Both the position numbers and the translations under genes were made by a program. From Acidimicrobiia bacterium (GTDB taxonomy: Bacteria > Actinomycetota > Acidimicrobiia > Spongiisociales > SHLN01), in the NCBI GenBank assembly GCA_004283105.1, contig SHLN01000111.1:1-8435 (forward strand): a stretch of 8,435 bases of DNA. Reading direction: 5' to 3'. Below are positions 1 through 5,813 of this stretch, piece after piece (the first letter of the stretch is position 1; each line of letters starts with the position of its first letter). Under the pieces are notes generated by a model. The model did not search any database and was not told the DNA's origin. It saw nothing but the letters and a program-made list of their open reading frames with translations.

Positions 1-1
1 C

Positions 2-100
2 CCCCCCACGGCCGAGGAGCTCGGGCTGACCGTCATCGGATTCCTGCGCGATGAGTCGTTCAACGTCTACACCGGCCACGCGCGGGTGCGCGGCGCCTAG
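2..100 (+). CDS. fdhD: FdhD, formate dehydrogenase accessory sulfurtransferase (C-terminal 32 residues only)
   Basis: This is the 3' end of a gene that begins left of the window. The readable tail contains AEELGLTVIGFLRDESFNVY followed by TGHARVRGA and a TAG stop. A GLTxxGFLR-x-FNVYT ending is the typical FdhD C-terminus. FdhD takes sulfur from IscS and sulfurates the bis-MGD cofactor, which activates formate dehydrogenase; that is family knowledge. The catalytic CxxC loop would lie upstream and cannot be checked here. The context supports the call, because a formate dehydrogenase operon lies 3 kb away and fhs follows directly after a 51-base gap, probably in the same transcript. Only the short tail is visible, so some doubt remains. 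Confidence 0.82.
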   Translation, partial: PPTAEELGLTVIGFLRDESFNVYTGHARVRGA

Positions 101-137
101 ATGCCATTCGGCGGGTTAGCGTTAAGTGATCGACTCC

Positions 138-144
138 AGAAAGG
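138..144 (+). promoter_or_regulatory. Shine-Dalgarno site deciding the fhs start
   Basis: AGAAAGG lies 7 bases before the ATG at 152. An in-frame ATG also occurs at 101, directly after the fdhD stop. The Shine-Dalgarno site and the family N-terminus (PSDLEIA near residue 4) both favour 152. Confidence 0.6.
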
Positions 145-151
145 TTCGCTC

Positions 152-1849
152 ATGTCGTTTCCGTCCGACCTCGAGATCGCCAGAGGAGCCTCCCTCCAGC
201 CGATAGGTGACATAGCGGCCGCGATCGGAATCGGCCCGCACCTGCTCGAGCAATATGGCAGCGATGTCGCCAAGGTGAGCCTGGATGCCATCGACGAACT
301 GGCCGACCGGCCCCGCGCCAAGTACATCCTCGTCACCGCCGTCACTCCGACGCCGCTCGGCGAAGGTAAGACGACCACGGCGGTTGGACTGGCCCAGGGC
401 TTCAAGCATCTCGGCAAGCAAGGCGTACTCTCGCTGCGCCAGCCATCGATGGGCCCGACCTTCGGGATCAAAGGCGGCGCGGCCGGTGGCGGCTATGCCC
501 AGGTGGTTCCGATGGAGAACCTCAACCTCCACCTGACCGGCGATATGCACGCCGTGACCGCAGCGCACAACATGCTGGCGGCGATGATCGACAACCACAT
601 CTTCCGGCGCTCAGACGTCGGCATCGACCCCCACCGCCTCACCTGGCGACGGGTCGTGGACGTCAACGACCGGGCGCTTCGTAGCATCGTCGTTGGGCTG
701 GGCACCCGACTCGACGGCGTGCCACGGGCGACCGGCTTCGACATCACGGCTGCCTCCGAAGTGATGGCAGTGCTGGCGCTATCGACATCGCTGCGCGATA
801 TGCGTGAGCGTATGGGACGAATCGTCATCGGCCAGAACTGGGACCAGGAGCCTGTGACGGCCGAGCAGGTCAAGGCGGCCGGGGCGATGACGGTGATCAT
901 GAAGGACGCCATCAAGCCGAACCTCATGCAGACGCTGGAGAACACGCCCGTGTTCGTCCATGCCGGCCCCTTCGGGAACATTGCCCACGGAAACTCGTCG
1001 ATCGTGGCCGACCGCATCGGTATTCATACCGGCGACTACCTGATCACCGAGGCGGGCTTCGGGGCCGATATGGGCGCCGAGCGGTTCTTCAACATCAAGT
1101 GCCGCACCTCCGGCCTCGAGCCGGACGCGGCTGTGCTGGTGGCCACTGTGCGGGCTCTCAAGGCCCATTCGGGCCGGTTCGTGGTCAAGCCGGGCAAGCC
1201 GCTTCCTCCGGAGATGCTCGAGGAGAAGCCGGACGACGTGATGGAGGGCGCCGCCAACCTGCGCAAGCACATTTCGAACATGCGCTTGCACGGCATCGAG
1301 CCGGTGGTGGCGATCAATGCCTTCCCGGACGACTTCGACTCCGAGCATCAGGTCATCCGTGACATCGCGGCAGAGGAGGGTGTGAACGCGGCTGTCTCGA
1401 CGCACTTCACCGACGGGGGCGCTGGATCAACCGAGTTGGCCGAGGCTGTGGCTGACGCCGCCAGCCGCTCGGGCGACTTCAAGTTCGCCTACCCGGACGA
1501 AGCGTCGCTCAAGGAGAAAATCGAGGCGGTGGCCACCAAGGTGTATGGCGCCGACGGCGTGGACTACACCGGCCCGGCCAATACTGCGCTCGCGTTCCTC
1601 GAAAAGCAGGGCTTCGGCAACTTGCCGGTGGTGATCGCCAAGACCCACCTGTCCATTTCGAGCGACCCGAAGCTGCTGGGAGCGCCGACCGGGTGGACAC
1701 TGCCGGTGAGAGAAGTCCGGGGGGCCATCGGTGCAGGGTTCGTGTACCCGATCTGCGGGAACATGAGCACCATGCCCGGCCTGTCGGGTACACCCGCCGC
1801 GGAGCGCATCGACATCGACGAGAACGGAGAAGTGGTCGGGCTGTCGTAG
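152..1849 (+). CDS. fhs: Formate--tetrahydrofolate ligase
   Basis: This cytosolic enzyme joins formate to tetrahydrofolate using ATP, giving 10-formyl-THF. It is the entry of formate into the folate one-carbon pool. The 565-residue length fits the family (about 550-560). Visible motifs are the N-terminal PSDLEIA, the P-loop TPTPLGEGKTTT (65-76), FGIKGGAAGGGYAQVVPM (104-121), GPFGNIAHG (272-280) and TEAGFGADMGAE (299-310). The C-terminal MSTMPGLSGTPAAERIDID is also present. Two small departures from the usual bacterial consensus are GNSS where HGCNS is common, and YPICGNMSTMPGL, whose MSTMPGL resembles the eukaryotic C1-THF synthase. Neither removes a residue I know to be essential. The start at 152 is chosen over 101 for the Shine-Dalgarno site and the family N-terminus. 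The gene lies 51 bases after fdhD, so co-transcription is likely and links it to the formate dehydrogenase opposite. The family call is firm. Confidence 0.97.
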   Translation: MSFPSDLEIARGASLQPIGDIAAAIGIGPHLLEQYGSDVAKVSLDAIDELADRPRAKYILVTAVTPTPLGEGKTTTAVGLAQGFKHLGKQGVLSLRQPSMGPTFGIKGGAAGGGYAQVVPMENLNLHLTGDMHAVTAAHNMLAAMIDNHIFRRSDVGIDPHRLTWRRVVDVNDRALRSIVVGLGTRLDGVPRATGFDITAASEVMAVLALSTSLRDMRERMGRIVIGQNWDQEPVTAEQVKAAGAMTVIMKDAIKPNLMQTLENTPVFVHAGPFGNIAHGNSSIVADRIGIHTGDYLITEAGFGADMGAERFFNIKCRTSGLEPDAAVLVATVRALKAHSGRFVVKPGKPLPPEMLEEKPDDVMEGAANLRKHISNMRLHGIEPVVAINAFPDDFDSEHQVIRDIAAEEGVNAAVSTHFTDGGAGSTELAEAVADAASRSGDFKFAYPDEASLKEKIEAVATKVYGADGVDYTGPANTALAFLEKQGFGNLPVVIAKTHLSISSDPKLLGAPTGWTLPVREVRGAIGAGFVYPICGNMSTMPGLSGTPAAERIDIDENGEVVGLS

Positions 1850-1862
1850 AGCTACGAGCTCT
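1848..1862 (+). other. Short inverted repeat overlapping the fhs stop codon
   Basis: AGAGCT-ACG-AGCTCT is a perfect 6-bp inverted repeat that begins inside the TAG stop of fhs. A second, looser stem (GGGCGG at 1863-1868 with CCGCCC at 1893-1898) follows. Neither is followed by a T-run, so this is at best a weak 3'-end structure for the fhs transcript. Confidence 0.25.
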
Positions 1863-1980
1863 GGGCGGCGAGCTGTGGGCTGTGATTCACTCCCGCCCTC
1901 CCAGGGATTCTTGAGAACGTCAGGTTTGATTCAGGTCACCAGGGTCAAGCCACAGGCCCGTCGAGGTTCCGGCCCCGCAG

Positions 1981-2003
1981 AAAAGGCGTTGTGCTGCGCC
2001 TCC
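1981..2003 (-). terminator. Candidate intrinsic terminator of the SUMF1-family gene
   Basis: On the - strand, just after the stop codon at 2006, AGGCG-(8-nt loop)-CGCCT is followed by TTTCT. Two G-U pairs could extend the stem. It is a short hairpin with a short T-run, positioned where the two convergent genes meet. It has no T-run on the + strand, so it would act on the - transcript only. Confidence 0.45.
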
Positions 2004-2005
2004 GG

Positions 2006-2956
2006 CTAATCGCTAGTTAGCAGATTGAATGGAGGACTCGCACAACGGAATCCCACGTTGTTCAACCGAGCATCTGAAGGATTCCTGAGACGGAATGCAC
2101 AGCGTACGTTGCGCCGGGTGCCCATCCAGGACCCACCGCGCAATACCTTGAATTGCATCCCGAAATTCTCATGTTCAGCCTGGCTGCCGGGGTAGGCGTC
2201 ATACCAGGCGTCACACCATTCCCACACATTGCCCCCCATGTCCAGCAAACCGTAAGGACTGGCGCCAGCGGGATATTGGCCGACGCCGGTCGTATTGACT
2301 GCCTGGTGCACGGTGGCTTCATTTGCAGCCCACCATTCTTGCCACTGCCTCACCTTGCTTATCTCATGTCCGGTGAGACGCTCGGCACAATTGAGCCGTT
2401 CGGACTCCCACGCGTTACCCCATGGAAACCTGCGCCCATCTTCGCCTCGAGCGCCCTTCTCCCACTGCTCCTCGCTCGGCAGCACTTTGCCCACCCAACG
2501 ACTGTGGGCTTGCGCGTCCTCCCAGCTCACCATTACCACCGGATGGTTCAGCAACAGTTCCGGAGGACGACGGCTCTGTTCGTCCCAGCTATACGGCTGA
2601 GCCCACGGCTCGTTCACGACCGGGGGTGGATGGTCCGCATGCTCAGCCAGAAAACGAGCGAAATCATTGTGCGTTACCGGCACCACGTCGAGGTAGTAAT
2701 CAGGCAACGTCTCTTGGCGCTGGGGCGTTTCTGCCATCGCCCAAGGCAGTGACCACTCGAACTCATCAACCATGTGCCTGGCGTCAGCCACTGTTGTCCC
2801 CATGATGAAAGAACCGGCTGGGATCAAGGCCATCTCCTTCCGGTCTCTCTCCCAAACAATGCGCGGAGGCAGCGTCGCGAGACCCTGCAATTGCTCCCAT
2901 GATTCGATGAGTGGCAAACCCCCGTCACTCACCTGCCACTGCCCGCTCTTGCCCAA
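2006..2956 (-). CDS. SUMF1/FGE-fold protein lacking the catalytic cysteines
   Basis: This 316-residue protein carries a full SUMF1 (formylglycine-generating enzyme-like) domain. Signatures are ALIPAGSFIMG (43-53), PVTHNDFARFL (93-103), HPVVMVSWEDA (138-148) and LPSEEQWEKGARG (159-171). FPWGN (177-181), YGLLDMGGNVWEWC (235-248), RGGSW (273-277) and VGFRC (301-305) complete the set. True aerobic FGEs use two cysteines in the segment after GGS (Cys336 and Cys341 in human FGE). Here that stretch reads GGSWMGTRRNVRC, with Gly279 in the first position and no cysteine in the second. The structural cysteines C286 and C305 are kept. It is therefore unlikely to activate sulfatases, and its role is unknown. 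The DinB-type HxxxHxE part of EgtB is absent. There is no signal peptide. The start used is TTG at 2956, immediately after an in-frame TAA, with AGGG 6 bases upstream; GTG at 2932 is an alternative. Two sampled lines are about 52% and 58% GC, against about 70% in neighbouring genes, which suggests separate acquisition. Confidence 0.88.
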   Translation of the reverse strand: MGKSGQWQVSDGGLPLIESWEQLQGLATLPPRIVWERDRKEMALIPAGSFIMGTTVADARHMVDEFEWSLPWAMAETPQRQETLPDYYLDVVPVTHNDFARFLAEHADHPPPVVNEPWAQPYSWDEQSRRPPELLLNHPVVMVSWEDAQAHSRWVGKVLPSEEQWEKGARGEDGRRFPWGNAWESERLNCAERLTGHEISKVRQWQEWWAANEATVHQAVNTTGVGQYPAGASPYGLLDMGGNVWEWCDAWYDAYPGSQAEHENFGMQFKVLRGGSWMGTRRNVRCAFRLRNPSDARLNNVGFRCASPPFNLLTSD

Positions 2957-2986
2957 TTACTGCCCTATCCCTTGCCTGCCGAGCCT

Positions 2987-3018
2987 GGCTACATCGATAC
3001 TAGATCGCATCAGTAGCC
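2987..3018 (-). other. Intergenic hairpin between the fdh operon and the SUMF1 gene
   Basis: GGCTAC (2987-2992) pairs perfectly with GTAGCC (3013-3018). Inside it, CGAT-ACTAG-ATCG forms a second perfect stem. No T-run follows on either strand. It may be a transcript-end, RNA-stability or protein-binding structure in the 82-base gap; its role is unknown. Confidence 0.35.
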
Positions 3019-3024
3019 CTCTAG

Positions 3025-3051
3025 GAGGACAGGCCGTTTCAGCTTGTCCTC
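3025..3051 (-). terminator. Possible 3'-end hairpin spanning the stop codon of the fdh operon
   Basis: On the - strand, GAGGACA (3051-3045) lies in the last codons of the iron-sulfur subunit gene. It pairs perfectly with TGTCCTC (3031-3025) beyond the TGA stop, leaving a 13-nt loop that holds the stop codon. No U-tract follows, so classic intrinsic termination is not supported. It may mark an RNA-processing point or a Rho-dependent end. Confidence 0.35.
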
Positions 3052-3998
3052 GCCGCTCGCAACACCGCATCGATCGGCGTGTTTTCCAGGTCGCCGAGTT
3101 CCTGGACGGATTCGTATCCGAAGCGGCCCTTGATGCAGAGGTGGCCGGACGTGACGCTGTGGTCTTGAGGCGATGTGACCTTGACGATGCGGTTGTCCTG
3201 GACGTGTAGCTCGAGGTTGCAGCCGACGCCGCAGTAGGAGCACACGGTGCGGGTCACCGTTTGCGCCTCCTCGTCCCACATGCTGGCCTTGCGAAGTTCG
3301 TACTCGCTGCGGAACATCAACGCCCCGGTCGGGCACACCCCGATGCAATTGCCGCAGTAGACACACGCCGAAGACGTGAGCGCCACGTTGAACTCCGTCG
3401 AGATCCTCGCATCGAATCCCCGTCCGGCGACCTGTATCGCGAACGTGTTCTGCGCATCCGGGCCGCAGGCTTCGACGCACTTGTAGCAAAGGATGCACTT
3501 GCCGTAGTCACGCACGTAGAGGGCGTCGTCGATCTTGACCGGCTGCGCCACGGTCTCGGTCAGGCCCCCCACAGGCGCCGCATGGTGCCCTGCGTGGCGC
3601 CCATCCCGGGCTCCGGCCGGCGAATCCGCTGCGGTCGGTCCGTAGCGGGTGGGGTCAACCTCGTAGTGGTCCATCCACTGCTGCGTCGGCTCGTCCACGA
3701 GCGACATGTCTACCGAGGACGCCAGGAACTCGAAGATCACCTTGCGGGTTTGTCGAACCGCCGGACTGTCGGTTGAGATGTCCGTGCCCTCTTCAATCAC
3801 CCGCGAGCAGGACGGCACCAGCGTGCGCGACCCGGTGACCTGAACCACACACACCCGGCACGTGTTGACCGGTGTCAGGGTCTCGAGATAGCAGAGGGTG
3901 GGCTGCTCCTTGCCTTCGGCACGGCAGGCGTCCAGGATCGTGGCTCCCTCGGGCACCGAAACCGCAACACCATCGATGGTCAGCTGCACGTCGCTCAT
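3039..3998 (-). CDS. Formate dehydrogenase iron-sulfur subunit (HoxU/NuoG-N-like) carrying the catalytic subunit's [4Fe-4S] domain
   Basis: This 319-residue electron-transfer subunit should wire the molybdopterin site to the flavin subunit. From the N-terminus it has a [2Fe-2S] ferredoxin domain with C36, C47, C50 and C64. Two bacterial-ferredoxin-type [4Fe-4S] motifs follow, at C168-C171-C174-C178 and C212-C215-C218-C222. Last comes a molybdopterin-oxidoreductase Fe4S domain (C253-x2-C256-x3-C260-x27-C288, ending LCIKGRFGYE). That last domain normally begins the catalytic chain of formate dehydrogenase, but here the protein stops about 30 residues after it. The His-Cys3 [4Fe-4S] motif usual in HoxU/NuoG is missing, with no cysteine between C64 and C168; a His/Ala/Gly-rich linker (about 125-150) fills part of that space. 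The ATG at 3998 overlaps the upstream stop as ATGA, with a GGGG-rich site before it, so translation is coupled. The frame stays open far upstream of 3998, but that stretch is antisense-like noise under the flavin subunit gene. Confidence 0.9.
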   Translation of the reverse strand: MSDVQLTIDGVAVSVPEGATILDACRAEGKEQPTLCYLETLTPVNTCRVCVVQVTGSRTLVPSCSRVIEEGTDISTDSPAVRQTRKVIFEFLASSVDMSLVDEPTQQWMDHYEVDPTRYGPTAADSPAGARDGRHAGHHAAPVGGLTETVAQPVKIDDALYVRDYGKCILCYKCVEACGPDAQNTFAIQVAGRGFDARISTEFNVALTSSACVYCGNCIGVCPTGALMFRSEYELRKASMWDEEAQTVTRTVCSYCGVGCNLELHVQDNRIVKVTSPQDHSVTSGHLCIKGRFGYESVQELGDLENTPIDAVLRAARTS

Positions 3999-5809
3999 CC
4001 CCGGTCCCCGATCAAGCCAAGAGCGATCGCCGATTGGATGGCGCTGCCAGCGGTGTGTCCGAGGCCACAGATGGAGCCCAACTTCATGGCCTGGTCGATC
4101 TCGGTGAGCAACCCGATCTCGCCGGCCGATCCGTTCGTTGGCGCCGGATTGAGAAGCCGGAACAGGGCCTCTTCCTGGCGCACGGTCCCGACCCGGCAGG
4201 GTACGCATTGTCCGCACGACTCGTCGCGAAAGAAGGCGGCGATCCGCTTTGTCACATCGTCGAAGTCGGTCGAGGACGAGAAGGGCATGACGACGGCGGT
4301 TCCGAGGGCGACTCCTGCTTCCCTGGTGGCCTCGAATGTCAGCGGCAGGTCGAGCTGGTCGGGACCGACGAATGAGCCCGACACGCCTCCCAGCAGCACG
4401 GCCGCGATGTCGTCGAGTGGGCCGCCCGCCAGTTCGATGAGGTCGCGAATGGTCGCTCCGAACTCCACCTCGTAGACGCCGGGGGTGACCACGTCGCCGG
4501 AGAGGCAGAACAGCTTGATCCCGGTCGAATCCGGCGTGCCGAGCGCCGCGTACGCGTCGCCCCCTTCCAGAACGATGAGCGGCAGGTTGATGAGCGTCTC
4601 GACGTTGTTGATGGCCGTGGGGAGACCGAACAGGCCGGCTTCCGCCGGATACGGGGGCTTCTGGCGGGGCTCGCCCCGGAACCCTTCGATGGAGTTGAAG
4701 AGGGCGGTCTCTTCCCCACATATGTAGGCGCCGCCGCCCATCCGGATCTCGATGTCGAAGTCGAACCCCGACCCGAGGATGTCTTCCCCAAGCAGTCCTG
4801 CCTCTTTCGCCACCTCGATGGCCGACGCCACGTGGCGCGCTGCCCGCGGGTACTCGCCCCGGATGTACAGGTAGCTGCGGTGGGCGCCGAGGGTGTACCC
4901 GGCGATCGTCATGGCTTCGACCAGTGAGAACGGGTCGCCTTCCATGATGCCGCGGTCCTTGAACGTGCCGGGTTCGGCCTCGTCGGCGTTGCACACCAGC
5001 ACGGGGTCGGACTCCTGGGCGACGACGGCCTCCCACTTGACTCCCATCGGGAAGGCGGCGCCGCCTCGGCCCTTGATTCCGGATCGCTTGACTTCCTCGA
5101 TCAGCTCGGTCGGCGTCATCTCCATCGCTTTGGTGAGCGCGGCGTAGCCGTCGGCGGCGCGGTACTCGTCGAGGCTGTAGGGGTCGATCGCCCCCACCCG
5201 GTGCAGCAGGCGCAACCCGTCCGATCCGGCCTCGGTTTGCGGGATCCCGTAGTGACCCGGATTGGGGTCGATCGGCTCGGCCCCCTCCAGCACATCGATG
5301 ACCATCTCGGGGGTGGAATTCCACAGGCTGGCGTCGTACTCCCCGGCTCGCTGCACGAGAACGGCCGGGGACCGGTCGCATTGCCCGAGACAGGGGCTCG
5401 CCATGACGTCCCCCCGCCCGCTCAGCTCCTCGAGCAGGTCCAGACCGCCCCTATTCCGGCATGAGACGTCCTCACAGACGTGAGCGACGCGTCGCGGACG
5501 CTCTTCGGTCGCGAGCAGCGCGTAGAACGTGGCCACCGCATAGGCCTCCGCCGGCGGAACCGTCAGTCGCTCCGATACGTAGTTGAGTGCCCCGGGGCTT
5601 ACCCATCCGATTGCGCCTTGCACAGCCTGCAGGGCGGGCAGCAGGAGGTGACGAACTCCGGACGTCTGGCGCACTCCGCCCCGGGCGATGTGGTGGTCGG
5701 CCGCCGACCGGTCGCCGCCATCCCAACCGGAATCCGGCGCTCCTAGTAACTCGTTGACGGCAGCCCGTTCGGCGTCATTGGCCTCTGCGGACATGAGACG
5801 TAGGTCCAT
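3995..5809 (-). CDS. Formate dehydrogenase NAD/FMN subunit, NuoE-NuoF (HoxF-like) fusion
   Basis: This 604-residue diaphorase subunit should pass electrons between NAD(P) and the iron-sulfur chain through FMN. The N-terminal third is NuoE-like, a thioredoxin-fold [2Fe-2S] domain with C112-x4-C117 and C140-x3-C144. The rest is NuoF-like, with the glycine-rich GRGGAAFPMGVKW (248-260) and NADEAEPGTFKDR (274-286). GGGAYICGEETALFNSIEG (358-376) follows, and the [4Fe-4S] cluster is bound by SCGQCVPC (C532, C535, C538) with C581. The NuoE+NuoF fusion is the architecture of HoxF in NAD-linked hydrogenases; many formate dehydrogenases keep the two as separate genes (FdsG and FdsB). The start is ATG at 5809, 4 bases after the catalytic gene's stop; ATG at 5797 (MSAEANDA) is equally possible, and neither has a strong Shine-Dalgarno site. 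The 3' end overlaps the next gene by 4 bases. NAD versus NADP preference cannot be judged by eye. Confidence 0.93.
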   Translation of the reverse strand: MDLRLMSAEANDAERAAVNELLGAPDSGWDGGDRSAADHHIARGGVRQTSGVRHLLLPALQAVQGAIGWVSPGALNYVSERLTVPPAEAYAVATFYALLATEERPRRVAHVCEDVSCRNRGGLDLLEELSGRGDVMASPCLGQCDRSPAVLVQRAGEYDASLWNSTPEMVIDVLEGAEPIDPNPGHYGIPQTEAGSDGLRLLHRVGAIDPYSLDEYRAADGYAALTKAMEMTPTELIEEVKRSGIKGRGGAAFPMGVKWEAVVAQESDPVLVCNADEAEPGTFKDRGIMEGDPFSLVEAMTIAGYTLGAHRSYLYIRGEYPRAARHVASAIEVAKEAGLLGEDILGSGFDFDIEIRMGGGAYICGEETALFNSIEGFRGEPRQKPPYPAEAGLFGLPTAINNVETLINLPLIVLEGGDAYAALGTPDSTGIKLFCLSGDVVTPGVYEVEFGATIRDLIELAGGPLDDIAAVLLGGVSGSFVGPDQLDLPLTFEATREAGVALGTAVVMPFSSSTDFDDVTKRIAAFFRDESCGQCVPCRVGTVRQEEALFRLLNPAPTNGSAGEIGLLTEIDQAMKLGSICGLGHTAGSAIQSAIALGLIGDRG

Positions 5810-5813
5810 GGTG

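Noticed and set aside
101..151. An alternative fhs start at ATG 101, touching the fdhD stop, or a folate-related (ZTP-type) riboswitch before fhs.
   Set aside because: Seventeen extra residues do not match the family and the better Shine-Dalgarno site precedes 152. The 51-base gap is too short for a ZTP riboswitch and shows no fitting fold.
2153..2752. A 199-codon open frame on the + strand inside the SUMF1-family gene.
   Set aside because: It is antisense to a gene with clear domain motifs, and its own translation shows no recognisable features.
2006..2956. Annotation as a sulfatase-activating formylglycine-generating enzyme or as EgtB.
   Set aside because: The catalytic cysteine positions are Gly or absent, the DinB-like HxxxHxE part of EgtB is absent, and no sulfatase lies nearby.
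3999..5381. Upstream extension of the iron-sulfur subunit frame to 780 residues.
   Set aside because: The extension is an Arg/Pro/Gly-rich shadow of the flavin subunit gene. The ferredoxin homology and the ATGA overlap place the start at 3998.
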